Shown here one piece after another: positions 26,502 to 34,480 of a stretch of DNA of 64,000 nucleotides. This stretch comes from Altererythrobacter sp. Root672 (GTDB taxonomy: Bacteria; Pseudomonadota; Alphaproteobacteria; Sphingomonadales; Sphingomonadaceae). Each line of letters starts with the position of its first letter. Within the stretch, counting starts at the first letter, position 1. Under the pieces are notes generated by a model, which was not told the origin of the DNA, made no database searches, and saw only the letters and a list, made by a program, of their open reading frames with translations. Position numbers and translations under genes: made by a program. The DNA lies in contig NZ_LMHH01000001.1 of NCBI RefSeq assembly GCF_001427865.1, forward strand, positions 310,001-374,000, in the 5' to 3' direction.

Positions 26502-27388
26502 TGGCAGAGCTTGTCCAACAGCCGCTGGTGATCGAAGGCAGCGGTTGGGCCGACTACGGCCTCGTCGACAGCGGCTACGGGCGCAAGTTCGAACGCTATG
26601 GTCCTCATCGCTTCATCCGGCCCGATCCGCAGGCGCTGTGGTCAGCTCGGCTCGACGACTGGGACGCTGACGGTGAGTTCGTGCCCGGCTCTGACGAGGA
26701 CGGAGGCGGTCGCTGGGGGTTCGCGCGTACGGTTCCGCAGGAGGGCTGGCCGCTGACGTGGAACGAGGTCCGCTTCACCGCCCATTGCACCCCCTTCCGG
26801 CATCTCGGCTTCTTCCCCGACATGGCGCCGGTGTGGGACTGGATGCGCGGCAAACTGGGGGGCAAGGCCGATGCGCAAACGCTCAACCTGTTCGGCTACA
26901 CCGGTGTCGGCACTCTGGCGCTGAGCGAGTGCGGGCCGGTCACCCATGTTGACGCGAGCAAGAAGTCCGTCGCCCAGGCGCGCGAAAACGCGGCGCTTTC
27001 CGGCATGGCCGAGCGCCCGGTCCGCTGGCTCATCGATGACGCGGCCAAGTTCACCGCTCGCGAAGTGCGCCGCGGCAAGCGTTACGACGGGATCATCCTC
27101 GACCCGCCGAAGTTCGGGCGTGGCCCCGAGGGTGAGGTCTGGCGGATCGAGGAAGGCCTGCCGCCGCTGATCGCCGATTGCCGCCGCCTGCTCGACGAGG
27201 ATAGCCGCTTCCTGTTCCTCACCGTCTATGCCGTACGCATGAGCAGCCTCGCGCTGGCCGGACTACTGGCCGAGCATTTCGCCGATCTTCCGGGCCAGAT
27301 CGAACACGGCGATCTTGCTGTGCGAGAAGACGGGGAGGATGGCCGCCTGCTGCCGACCGCGATCTTCGCCCGCTGGAGCAACGGCTAG
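26501..27388 (+). CDS. Class I SAM-dependent RNA methyltransferase, RlmI/RlmK-like
   Basis: 295 residues. Motifs LNLFGYTGVGTLAL (SAM site), THVDASKKSVAQARENAAL, and the catalytic IILDPPKFGRGPEG match the RlmI/RlmL-C family of 23S rRNA cytosine/guanine methyltransferases, with WDWMRG before motif I. It lacks a PUA domain, having only ~95 residues before the fold. Start ATG 26501 is fixed by the TGATG overlap with thrC; the longer open frame lies in thrC's wrong frame. Confidence 0.83.
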   Translation: MAELVQQPLVIEGSGWADYGLVDSGYGRKFERYGPHRFIRPDPQALWSARLDDWDADGEFVPGSDEDGGGRWGFARTVPQEGWPLTWNEVRFTAHCTPFRHLGFFPDMAPVWDWMRGKLGGKADAQTLNLFGYTGVGTLALSECGPVTHVDASKKSVAQARENAALSGMAERPVRWLIDDAAKFTAREVRRGKRYDGIILDPPKFGRGPEGEVWRIEEGLPPLIADCRRLLDEDSRFLFLTVYAVRMSSLALAGLLAEHFADLPGQIEHGDLAVREDGEDGRLLPTAIFARWSNG

Positions 27389-27537
27389 AAGCCTCGCTGC
27401 GGCTCTCATATAGTTAATTTTCCGCTGCACTTACGGGTCGGCGTTAAGCATGCTCCGAAGCCCTGCCCGGTAAGGCGCTGGAACCCATTCGTCTCCAGAA
27501 TAACGCCATGTCGCGCGAAGATTTACGGAGACGAGAA

Positions 27538-27684
27538 ATGCCTGGTCAGGCCCTACCCCAGCAGCAAGGCTTCGAGCTGAGACGTCGCCCACAACAGCGG
27601 CGTCGCTTTTACCCCGAGTATTGGCTGACGGCGTTGATCCTCGTCACCAGCCTCAGCATAGCCCTGTCGACGCTCGTCGCCTAA
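27538..27684 (+). CDS. Small hypothetical single-helix membrane protein
   Basis: 48 residues: a Gln/Arg-rich soluble start (LRRRPQQRRRFYPEYW) followed by one hydrophobic helix (LTALILVTSLSIALSTLVA) that ends the protein. A GGAG ribosome site lies 7 bases before the ATG; ATG 27508 is an in-frame alternative. No family is recognised. The positive-inside pattern suggests the arginines face the cytoplasm. Confidence 0.55.
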   Translation: MPGQALPQQQGFELRRRPQQRRRFYPEYWLTALILVTSLSIALSTLVA

Positions 27685-27711
27685 TCATCCCCGAGCACGT
27701 TTGGGGATGGC

Positions 27712-27744
27712 GGAGGGGTGAGCGTTCGACCTGCTCACCCCTCC
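27712..27744. terminator. Perfect 12-bp hairpin between convergent genes
   Basis: GGAGGGGTGAGC (27712-27723) pairs with GCTCACCCCTCC (27733-27744) around a 9-base loop, in the 70-base gap between two convergent genes. A second hairpin (ATCCCC / GGGGAT, about 27687-27708) precedes it. The T run is poor, so a bidirectional stop signal is likely but not certain. Confidence 0.5.
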
Positions 27745-27754
27745 GTCACTTACT

Positions 27755-28861
27755 TCAGTGGCCGCCACCCTCGGCGGCAAGCTCGTCGGCTGAAGCCGCT
27801 TCCAACCGCCCGGCGCGCGAGGCGGTGATGTAGTTGCGGACCTGCACGTTCCCTTCATGGCAGGCGTATTCGAAGAACGCGTAGGAATCGTCGCGCGTCC
27901 AGTCGAAGCGGACGGTCCACGGCGCGGTGAACACCTGCGCGTCGGAGTAGGTCATCTCGTAAGTGATCGTGTTCTCGCCGGTCATGGTCAGGCGCTCGAC
28001 CACTTTGGCCTGATCGCTGGTCGGGATCGTGTTCCACGGCGGCACCCCGCGGGTTGCCATGTTCAGCGGCGAGCCGTTACGGGCAAACATATCGCGCGTG
28101 GCGCTGTCACCGGACTTGAGGTTGGTGGTCTCGATGACCAGCGTGTTGCCTTCCCAGTGGCCAACGCTGTTGCCCAGGTAAGCCTCGACGTTTTCGGGCC
28201 AGTGATCGGCGCTGCGCATCGGAATGATGCGGGTTCCGAGCATCTCCAGCGCGATCGTAACGTAGCCCGGCGCCTGGTAGATGCGGATGCCGTTGTTGTA
28301 GCGGAACGGCAGCATCGAGGCGGGGAAGCCACGGCTGATGCAGCGATCCCACGAATCGAAGTCCGTGACCCAGTCGAAGCTGGTGTTGGGTGTCCAGCTT
28401 GAGCGACCCGCGCGATGCAGCGCTTCGGCTTGGGGGGTCATGGCCGGAAGCTTGCCGTCGACCGGATCGATCACCATCGAAGTGCGGCGGGCGCCGGCGA
28501 GGTATTCGATCCAGTGCCCGGTACCGATGGTCTCTTCTTTCTCTTCCTTGGCGTAGCGGGTTTCGAGCTCGGTCGCGCGAGCCTGCTCGGCGGCGAGTTC
28601 CTCGTCGGTCTTGAAGAAGCGGTTGCCGTACTGATCCGGGCGGTTGACTGGCAGCTCGGCCACGTCGTTGATCGGCCAGGTGCCGCGGAAGTCGGGGTCG
28701 CCCCACGAGGTCTTCTTTGGCTGGAAGTCGGTCGATACCGGCGGCATCACGGTCAGGTCCGCGCCAGCTTGCTGGGCGAACGTCGTGGCCGGCACGACGA
28801 GGCTGGCGGCAAGCGCAGCAGCAGCGCCGGCAAGGCGGAAGTTGAGAGCGAGCTTGTTCAT
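27755..28861 (-). CDS. Secreted protein of unknown function
   Basis: 368 residues with a clear Sec signal peptide (LNFRLAGAAAALAASLVVPATTFAQQ). The body has repeated aromatic-rich turns: TSWGDPDFRGTWP, DSWDRCISRGFPASMLPF, SVGHWEGNTLVIETTNL, and WTVRFDWTRDDSYAFFEYACHEGN. Many acidobacterial and sphingomonad genomes carry proteins with the WGDPDxxGxW pattern, none of known role. No catalytic motif or lipid anchor is seen; the protein is probably periplasmic. Confidence 0.7.
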   Translation of the reverse strand: MNKLALNFRLAGAAAALAASLVVPATTFAQQAGADLTVMPPVSTDFQPKKTSWGDPDFRGTWPINDVAELPVNRPDQYGNRFFKTDEELAAEQARATELETRYAKEEKEETIGTGHWIEYLAGARRTSMVIDPVDGKLPAMTPQAEALHRAGRSSWTPNTSFDWVTDFDSWDRCISRGFPASMLPFRYNNGIRIYQAPGYVTIALEMLGTRIIPMRSADHWPENVEAYLGNSVGHWEGNTLVIETTNLKSGDSATRDMFARNGSPLNMATRGVPPWNTIPTSDQAKVVERLTMTGENTITYEMTYSDAQVFTAPWTVRFDWTRDDSYAFFEYACHEGNVQVRNYITASRAGRLEAASADELAAEGGGH

Positions 28862-29048
28862 GGCGATCCCCTGGTGTTCTCAAAGGCGCTCCGGCGCGGG
28901 GCCGGGCGAAAGACGCGGGGCTATAACCGCCGTGCCCAAGGGTGATAAGTCGCGAATTGTCGCACGGGCGCAAGCTCGACTGGGACCGATGGACTTTCGC
29001 CATCCTTGGTGCCATCGGCGGCGCCAAGCCAAGGAAGACTCTCCCCGA

Positions 29049-29420
29049 ATGCAAGACAGCCTGATCCTCGAGATCGCCGACTTCGAGCACATGGTCCACA
29101 CCGGGATCTACTCCGAAGAGACCGGCAAGCCGCAACCGCTGCGCCTTGCCGTGCAAGTGCGCATGAAGCCGATCGCGCACTACGATCCCGACACCTCGCT
29201 CGACGCGAGCAAGAACTACATGGACCTGAAGTTCGCTTGTTCCGAAGCGCTCGACGGCGGGACACACTTCAAGCTGATCGAAGCGGTCGCCGACCATGTG
29301 TGCGAGACGCTGTTCCTGCAGGACAAGCGGGTCGAGGCGGTGACGGTGAAGATCGTCAAGCTGGCGCTGAGCGAGGCTGACGAGAAGATCGGCATCACGC
29401 TGCATCGCGAGCGGCGTTGA
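29049..29420 (+). CDS. folB: Dihydroneopterin aldolase family protein
   Basis: 123 residues. FolB/FolX fold: EIADFEHMVHTGIYSEETGKPQPLRLAVQV at the start, the conserved YMDLKFACSEALDGGTHFKLIEAVADHVC in the middle with the pterin-anchoring Glu, and AVTVKIVKLALSEADEKIGI at the end. In folate synthesis it cleaves glycolaldehyde from dihydroneopterin. ATG 29049 is chosen over 28989. TGATG overlap couples it to the following short gene. Confidence 0.87.
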   Translation: MQDSLILEIADFEHMVHTGIYSEETGKPQPLRLAVQVRMKPIAHYDPDTSLDASKNYMDLKFACSEALDGGTHFKLIEAVADHVCETLFLQDKRVEAVTVKIVKLALSEADEKIGITLHRERR

Positions 29421-29758
29421 TGACCACACGGTTCGTTAGCGCGGCCGATCTTCCAGAAGATCCGCTCAACGCTGCAGCGGACTTCCACACGAGAATCCTG
29501 CCCGAGCTCCGCGAAAACTGGGACCGGATCGAGGAGATCATTGTGTCTTTCGATGCTGCCGGTCACGAGCACCACGCATGGCGGTTGGCGGCTATTCAGC
29601 AATTGGCGCGGGAAGCAGCGCCCTGCCGGGTCAATGGTGTCGTTGTGTCACCTGACCACCTGGCTGCCGCAGCCGAGGCGATCAACTATCTCAGCACGGC
29701 TCCCGGTATCACAGGCCAAATCCTCACCGTGGATGGCAAATCCGGCGAAAACGACTAG
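29420..29758 (+). CDS. Short SDR-like Rossmann-fold remnant protein coupled to folB
   Basis: 112 residues. The second half, CRVNGVVVSPDHLAAAAEAINYLSTAPGITGQILTVDGKSG, matches the C-terminal strand and helix of short-chain dehydrogenases (VNxVxPG...F L..xa..iTGqvl.VDGG), as seen in pteridine-reductase-like enzymes. The N-terminal glycine-rich NAD site and the catalytic Tyr-x3-Lys are absent. Translational coupling to folB (TGATG) suggests a role with it, perhaps a retained structural partner; enzyme activity is unlikely. Confidence 0.6.
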   Translation: MTTRFVSAADLPEDPLNAAADFHTRILPELRENWDRIEEIIVSFDAAGHEHHAWRLAAIQQLAREAAPCRVNGVVVSPDHLAAAAEAINYLSTAPGITGQILTVDGKSGEND

Positions 29759-29769
29759 ATACGATCTAG

Positions 29770-30771
29770 ATGAGTTGCTCTGCCCCTCTCGTTGACGCGT
29801 TCAATCGGCGCATCACCTATCTCCGCCTGTCGGTGACCGACCGGTGCGATTTGCGCTGCACCTATTGCATGCCGGAGCAGATGCAGTTCCTGCCGCGCAA
29901 GGAAGTGCTCAGCCTCGAAGAGCTGCACAAGCTCGCGCTGGCCTTCATTGACCGCGGTATCTCCAAGATCCGCCTGACCGGGGGCGAGCCGCTCGTCCGG
30001 CGCGACATGATCGAGCTGGTCCAGGCGCTTGGCCGCAAGCTCGGCGATGGACTGGAGGAGCTGACGCTCACCACCAACGGTACGCAGCTTGCTCAGCATG
30101 CCGATGACCTGGTGGCTGCCGGCATCCGTCGGATCAACGTCTCGCTCGACACGATGGACAATGGCCTGTTCCAGACACTGAGCCGCCGCGACCGGCTCGG
30201 CCAGGTGCTGCAGGGCATTGCCGCGGCCAAGGAGGCGGGGCTCAAGGTCAAGATTAACACCGTCGCGCTCAAGAACCTCAACGAGGCGGAGATTCCGTTC
30301 CTCGTCGAATGGGCCCACGCGCACGGGCATGACATGACCCTGATCGAGGTCATGCCTCTCGGCGAGGTCGAGGGCGAGCGTGTCGATCACTACCTGCCGT
30401 TGACCGTGGTTCAGGACGCGCTCGAAGCGCGCTGGACGCTGGTGCCGAGCGAATACCGTTCGGGCGGTCCGGCGCGTTATTTCGACGTGCCGGAGACGGG
30501 CGGCCGCCTCGGCCTGATCACGCCGCTGACCAACAACTTCTGCGCCGGCTGCAACCGCATCCGCGTGACGGCGACCGGGCAGCTCTACGCTTGCCTCGGC
30601 GGGGCGGAGCAGGTCGATTTGCGCGCCGCGCTGCGTTCCGAGGCGCCGGATGAGAACCTGGCCGCTGCGCTCGACGAGGCCATGCGGATCAAGCCCGAAC
30701 GCCACCACTTCCGCATCGAACGCGGCCAGGAACCGGCACAGCCGCGTCATATGTCGCTCACCGGCGGCTGA
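29770..30771 (+). CDS. moaA: GTP 3',8-cyclase (molybdenum cofactor)
   Basis: 333 residues. Radical-SAM enzyme starting molybdopterin synthesis. The N-terminal cluster motif CDLRCTYC (Cys26, Cys30, Cys33), LTGGEPLVRRD, and the C-terminal second cluster in NNFCAGCNRIRVTATGQLYACL are present, and the protein ends in LTGG as the family requires for activity. First of the tight moaA-moaD-moaE set. Confidence 0.96.
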   Translation: MSCSAPLVDAFNRRITYLRLSVTDRCDLRCTYCMPEQMQFLPRKEVLSLEELHKLALAFIDRGISKIRLTGGEPLVRRDMIELVQALGRKLGDGLEELTLTTNGTQLAQHADDLVAAGIRRINVSLDTMDNGLFQTLSRRDRLGQVLQGIAAAKEAGLKVKINTVALKNLNEAEIPFLVEWAHAHGHDMTLIEVMPLGEVEGERVDHYLPLTVVQDALEARWTLVPSEYRSGGPARYFDVPETGGRLGLITPLTNNFCAGCNRIRVTATGQLYACLGGAEQVDLRAALRSEAPDENLAAALDEAMRIKPERHHFRIERGQEPAQPRHMSLTGG

Positions 30772-30773
30772 CG

Positions 30774-31016
30774 GTGTCCGTAAAGCTCGTCTTCCTGGGC
30801 AAGCTGGCCGATCTCGCGGGCGCGCCCGAGAAGCTCGTGCCGGGACCGCTCGACTGGGCGGGATTGCTCGCGGCGCTTCCCGGACCGTTGGGGGAGAACG
30901 CCCGGGGTGACAGGGTCAAGCTGGCCCTGAACGGCAAGATCCTGTCCGACAAGACGTTGCTCTCGGCCGCAGCTGGCGACGAGGTTGCGCTGCTCCCTCC
31001 CGTCAGCGGAGGTTGA
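30774..31016 (+). CDS. moaD: Molybdopterin synthase small subunit, MoaD/ThiS family
   Basis: 80 residues, ubiquitin-like. KLVFLGKLADLAGAPEKL, LALNGKILSDKTLLSAAAGDEVALLPPVSGG; the C-terminal Gly-Gly is where sulfur is carried as a thiocarboxylate. GTG start 3 bases after moaA and 1 base before moaE. Forms molybdopterin synthase with MoaE. Confidence 0.9.
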   Translation: MSVKLVFLGKLADLAGAPEKLVPGPLDWAGLLAALPGPLGENARGDRVKLALNGKILSDKTLLSAAAGDEVALLPPVSGG

Positions 31017-31017
31017 C

Positions 31018-31464
31018 ATGGCGCGGGACGTTCGCCTGCTAGGTCACCCACTGGTGCCCGAGGCCGAACTCGCGGCCTTCTCGGCGGCTCATCCGGCGGC
31101 GGGCGGGATCACCAGCTTCGTCGGCAAAGTCCGCCCCGACAAGGGCGTGGAGGCGCTTGAACTCAGTCACTACGAACCGCTGACCCTGCCGGGCATGGAG
31201 TCGTTGGCAGATGAGGCTCTTGCCCGTTGGCCGCTCGACGGCTTGCTGCTGCTTCACCGCACTGGCGTGATGCAGGCGGGTGAGCCGATCGTTCTGGTCG
31301 CCGCTGCCGCTCGCCACCGCCGCGACGCTTTCGAAGCCGCGGACTTCGCCATGGACCACCTCAAGAGCAACGCTTGGTTCTGGAAGCGCGAAAAGCGCGC
31401 CGACGGTTGGCACTGGATCGAACCGCGACAACAGGACCATTCCGACCTGAAGCGCTGGGGTTAA
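31018..31464 (+). CDS. moaE: Molybdopterin synthase catalytic subunit
   Basis: 148 residues. GGITSFVGKVRPD near residue 30, LSHYEPLTLPGMESLADEAL, LLLHRTGVMQAGEPIVLVAAAARHRRDAFEAADFAMDHLK and FWKREKRADGWHWIE form the expected MoaE series, including the catalytic Lys in WKREK. Follows moaD directly. The hairpin repeat copy 1 begins 9 bases after its stop. Confidence 0.94.
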   Translation: MARDVRLLGHPLVPEAELAAFSAAHPAAGGITSFVGKVRPDKGVEALELSHYEPLTLPGMESLADEALARWPLDGLLLLHRTGVMQAGEPIVLVAAAARHRRDAFEAADFAMDHLKSNAWFWKREKRADGWHWIEPRQQDHSDLKRWG

Positions 31465-31472
31465 TCCCAGAT

Positions 31473-31600
31473 CCTCCCCGAGCTTGCTCGGGGAGGGGGA
31501 CCGCCGACGAAGTCGGTGGTGGAGGGGTGTTGTGTTCTCCCGCCTACCCCTCCGTCACGCGCCTGCGGCGCGCGCCACCTCCCCGAGCAAGCTCGGGGAG
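31473..31600. repeat. Intergenic palindromic repeat, copy 1
   Basis: About 128 bases after moaE. Both ends are perfect self-complementary hairpins of CCTCCCCGAGC with GCTCGGGGAGG (TT loop on the left, AA on the right). The centre holds GAGGGGTGTTG-type and CTACCCCTCCGTCACGC segments that can pair over longer range. The same unit recurs at 35023 and 51713 with high identity. It does not encode a protein. Confidence 0.9.
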
Positions 31601-31678
31601 AATTAAGCGATTTGATCGCCATCAAAGCGCCTCTTGGCGATTCGGCGCATCCCTGTCCTCACAGACAGGAGTAAACCG

Positions 31679-32110
31679 ATGGCCGAAAGACTGACCCGCG
31701 AAGTTGTCGCCGAGAAGGCGATCGTGCTCGACGAACCCGCACTGCGCCTGCCGACTTCGGTCGACCGCACGTTCGAGTTGCCGGCCGGTCTCTACGTCGC
31801 GACTGCAGGCGCCTATTTCGGCTTCCTGGGCGTGATGGCTCTCGGCTTTGGCAATCCTGGGCTGATCGTGCCGATGGCGATCTTCATCGTGTTCGTCGCG
31901 ATGTTCTTCGCTGTGCCGGCGATGTGGATGAAGATGGGGCCGCTCAACCCGCAACAGCTGACCAGCTGGAGTCGCTTCCAACAGCGCGGGGTGATGACCC
32001 CGTATGGCCGCAGCACTGCAGGAGCAGCCACTGTGCAGGTCCTGATCCTGCCGGTTCTGATCCTGCTGTGGGGGCTTGCTGCGGTGATTATCGCCGCGGT
32101 GGTCCGTTAG
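31679..32110 (+). CDS. Hypothetical inner-membrane protein with several membrane segments
   Basis: 143 residues. Hydrophobic runs: LYVATAGAYFGFLGVMALGF, LIVPMAIFIVFVAMFFAVPAMWM, and VQVLILPVLILLWGLAAVIIAAVV, giving three or four membrane helices after a soluble N-terminus rich in Glu and Arg. AGGAG lies 8 bases before ATG 31679, which settles the start over the upstream frame. No family recognised. It ends convergent with the FNR-type gene. Confidence 0.65.
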   Translation: MAERLTREVVAEKAIVLDEPALRLPTSVDRTFELPAGLYVATAGAYFGFLGVMALGFGNPGLIVPMAIFIVFVAMFFAVPAMWMKMGPLNPQQLTSWSRFQQRGVMTPYGRSTAGAATVQVLILPVLILLWGLAAVIIAAVVR

Positions 32111-32140
32111 AGCCTGCCCTGCTACCCCGCAGGGCAGGCT

Positions 32141-32839
32141 CTAGCCTTCCGCGCCTTCCGCAACCCAGCCCAGCCGCGCGGGGTCGAGCAATTCGATCCC
32201 GCGCGCACCCTTTCGCCGGATCACGCCGTCGCGCTCGAACTTGGTGAGCGCGCGGCTGACCGTTTCAATCGTCAGGCCGAGCATCCCGGCGATCTCGCCG
32301 CGAGTCAGCGGCAGTTCGAACTCGCGCGCCGCATGGCACGACGAATCGCTCGCCCCTTCGGCGATGCCCATCATCAGCCCTGCGACCTTGGAGGGCGCGC
32401 CGCGTCGGCCGCTGAGGGCGAGCAGTTCGCGACTCTGCAGCAGATCTTCCTGCGAGCGGCGCAGCAGCGCCTGGCTCAACTTGGGGTTGAGGTCGATCGC
32501 CCGGCCCATCTCGCTGCGCGGGAAAACGCACAGCTCGCTGTCGGTGAGGGCGACCACGTCGTGGTGAGCGAACGGGGCGAACAGTTCGCCGATGAAGCCC
32601 GAAGGGTGGACGATAGCGAGGATTCGCTCGGTGCCCTGCTCATCGACGCTCGTCACCTTGAGCGCGCCCCTGAGCAAGGTGGCGCAGGCGGAGTTCTCGT
32701 CGCCGGCCGCGAACAGCACCTCGCCGCGCTTGAGTTTACGCGAACGGCCCGAGCGGGCCAGCGTCTCGCGCTCGTGCTCGGTCAGGACTGAGCAGGCCGC
32801 CCGGTCCCTCACCGGGCAGGTGGAGCAACTGAGCCCCAT
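32141..32839 (-). CDS. Crp/Fnr-family oxygen-sensing regulator, FnrL type
   Basis: 232 residues. N-terminal CSTCPVRDRAAC (Cys5, Cys8, Cys16) plus Cys104 in SELCVFP match the four ligands of the [4Fe-4S] cluster of alphaproteobacterial FnrL, with the CX2CX7C spacing of that group. The cyclic-nucleotide-like barrel follows and the helix-turn-helix LTRGEIAGMLGLTIETVSRALTKFE carries the E--SR contact residues of FNR. It probably switches respiratory genes at low oxygen. It is translationally linked (one-base overlap) to the upstream lipoprotein. Confidence 0.9.
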   Translation of the reverse strand: MGLSCSTCPVRDRAACSVLTEHERETLARSGRSRKLKRGEVLFAAGDENSACATLLRGALKVTSVDEQGTERILAIVHPSGFIGELFAPFAHHDVVALTDSELCVFPRSEMGRAIDLNPKLSQALLRRSQEDLLQSRELLALSGRRGAPSKVAGLMMGIAEGASDSSCHAAREFELPLTRGEIAGMLGLTIETVSRALTKFERDGVIRRKGARGIELLDPARLGWVAEGAEG

Positions 32840-33342
32840 CAGCGCAAGCTCCCCGACAATTCCTCGAGCACGGCGTTCTGCCGTTCGACCAGGGCCGTAA
32901 CCCCTTCTCGCGCCGCGGCGATTCGGTCGATCTCGGTGCCTTCGACACCGGCATCGACGTAGAGGCGGTCGAGATCGGCGAGGGCGGTCACGGCTTTGGC
33001 CCGCTCTGCCTCGAGCCCGGCGACGGCGACTTGCGCGACTGACCAGTTTTCGCTGCCAACGTCCTGGCCGCTTGCCGCGCCGACGACCCGGCGCGCAGCC
33101 GGAGTCGCCGCGGTGAAGGCCTTGTCGGCGATGGCGGCTTCAGCTTCGAGTTGGTCCACGCGGCCGAGCACACCGGCAGGCGCTGCGGGCCGGATAACCG
33201 CGGGGGTGACCGGCGTCATCGTTCCTGTCGCCCGCTCTGCATCGCGGATTGCCAGGCTTGGATAGGCGCTGGACGCGCTGGCGCAGGCGGTCAGCAACAA
33301 GGCCAGGGCTGGCAGGGTCAGGGCAGTGGGGTTGAAACGCAT
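32839..33342 (-). CDS. Lipoprotein with coiled-coil tail
   Basis: 167 residues. Signal and lipobox LLTAC (Cys19). The rest is Ala-rich with a heptad-like helical stretch (VDQLEAEAAIADKAFTAATPAARR, then LVERQNAVLEELSGSL), suggesting a coiled coil. No family recognised. It is immediately upstream of the FNR-type gene on one transcript. Confidence 0.65.
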   Translation of the reverse strand: MRFNPTALTLPALALLLTACASASSAYPSLAIRDAERATGTMTPVTPAVIRPAAPAGVLGRVDQLEAEAAIADKAFTAATPAARRVVGAASGQDVGSENWSVAQVAVAGLEAERAKAVTALADLDRLYVDAGVEGTEIDRIAAAREGVTALVERQNAVLEELSGSLR

Positions 33343-33418
33343 CGGAACGGCCTTAGCTGTGCACTGAAGCGGATGCCAGCGTTGCGGAACCGAAAATGCT
33401 CTGGCGAAGCGTTGACAG

Positions 33419-33477
33419 GCACCGGCTGTTGGCCTAACGGCGGCGCACTTTCCGGTGCCCCACTGGGCGCCTTTTTT
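33419..33477 (+). promoter_or_regulatory. Leader of rplU with competing hairpins (possible attenuator)
   Basis: GGTGCCC (33454-33460) pairs with GGGCGCC (33465-33471), followed by six T: a terminator-like element 60 bases before rplU. Upstream, GGCACCGG (33418-33425) is perfectly complementary to CCGGTGCC (33452-33459), which would remove the terminator's left arm. A TTGACA lies at 33412. Since the gene to the left is read away from here, the terminator has no upstream gene to end, which favours leader attenuation. Confidence 0.5.
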
Positions 33478-33536
33478 GTCGTTTACACGGGTTAATCCCG
33501 GGAAAACGGCAGTCGTAACGAACGGATTTGAAGACC

Positions 33537-34022
33537 ATGTTCGCAGTAGTGCGCACGGGCGGCAAGCAGTATCGCGTCGCCCCCGGAGACAAGATCGCGG
33601 TCGAGAAGCTGGCTGGTGAAGCCGGTGACACGATCACGCTGGGTGACGTTCTGCTCGCCGGCGAAGGCAGCGACATCAAGGATGCCGCCAAGGTCAAGGT
33701 TTCGGCCGAGATCATCGCCCAGGCGAAGAGCGAGAAGGTCGTCGTCTTCAAGAAGCGTCGGCGGCACAACTACCGCCGTAAGGCCGGTCACCGCCAGCAG
33801 ATGACCCTGCTGCGCATCGTGGCCGTGGGTGATTCGAAGGCGGAAGCGCCGAAGAAGGCCGCCGCTGTGAAGGTCGAGGCGCCGAAGGCTGAAGCCGCTC
33901 CGGTCGCTGTGAAGGAAACCAAGGCTGCGAAGCCGGCTCCGAAGAAGGAAGCCGCTGCCGAGAAGCCCGTCGCCGCCAAGAAGGCACCGGCCAAGAAGCC
34001 GGCTGCCAAGAAGGCCGACTAA
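33537..34022 (+). CDS. rplU: 50S ribosomal protein L21 with extended Ala/Lys C-terminus
   Basis: 161 residues. The L21 core begins [19 protein letters not shown] and contains [21 protein letters not shown] (about 65-85), the RNA-binding signature. After about residue 100 a 60-residue Lys/Ala/Pro tail ([20 protein letters not shown] and similar) follows, as in many sphingomonads; it resembles histone H1-like tails. ATG 33537 gives the exact L21 N-terminus; TTG 33528 is rejected. Followed by rpmA as in most bacteria. Confidence 0.95.
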   Translation: MFAVVRTGGKQYRVAPGDKIAVEKLAGEAGDTITLGDVLLAGEGSDIKDAAKVKVSAEIIAQAKSEKVVVFKKRRRHNYRRKAGHRQQMTLLRIVAVGDSKAEAPKKAAAVKVEAPKAEAAPVAVKETKAAKPAPKKEAAAEKPVAAKKAPAKKPAAKKAD

Positions 34023-34046
34023 GAGAAGTCCGAGGAGTAGTTCGAG

Positions 34047-34316
34047 ATGGCACATAAAAAAGCAGGCGGCAGCTCGCGCAACGGTCGCGATTCGGCTGGT
34101 CGTCGCCTCGGCGTGAAGAAGTTCGGCGGCCAGGAAGTTGTCGGCGGCAACATCATCATCCGTCAGCGCGGCACCCGCGTCTATCCGGGCGTCAATGTCG
34201 GCCTTGGCAAGGATCACACCCTGTTTGCGCTTACCGCGGGCAAAGTGCGATTCCACGATGGCAAGCAGAGCCGCAAGTACGTGTCCGTGGACGCGATGGC
34301 AGAAGCAGCCGAATAA
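34047..34316 (+). CDS. rpmA: 50S ribosomal protein L27
   Basis: 89 residues. [29 protein letters not shown] is the canonical start whose N-terminal tail reaches the peptidyl transferase centre. No N-terminal cleavage extension. A strong terminator follows 64 bases after the stop, ending the rplU-rpmA operon. Confidence 0.97.
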   Translation: MAHKKAGGSSRNGRDSAGRRLGVKKFGGQEVVGGNIIIRQRGTRVYPGVNVGLGKDHTLFALTAGKVRFHDGKQSRKYVSVDAMAEAAE

Positions 34317-34379
34317 TCGGATGACTCGCTAAAGGGGTCATCCTCAGGGATGGCCCGGCCGGATCACTCCGGCTCAAGA

Positions 34380-34415
34380 GGGAGACGGGCCAACCCGTCT
34401 CCCTTTTTGTTTTTC
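34380..34415 (+). terminator. Strong intrinsic terminator of rplU-rpmA
   Basis: A perfect 10-bp stem, GGGAGACGGG (34380-34389) with CCCGTCTCCC (34394-34403), CCAA loop, followed by TTTTTGTTTTTC. This is the clearest Rho-independent terminator in the window. Confidence 0.93.
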
Positions 34416-34480
34416 TCCCTCGCAATCACACTGTCACGCGCCCTTCCTAAGGCGCGCGGCAGAGTATGGGAGTACGTTGG

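Noticed and set aside
33528-33536. TTG 33528 as the rplU start
   Set aside because: It adds three residues before the invariant [12 protein letters not shown] start of L21.
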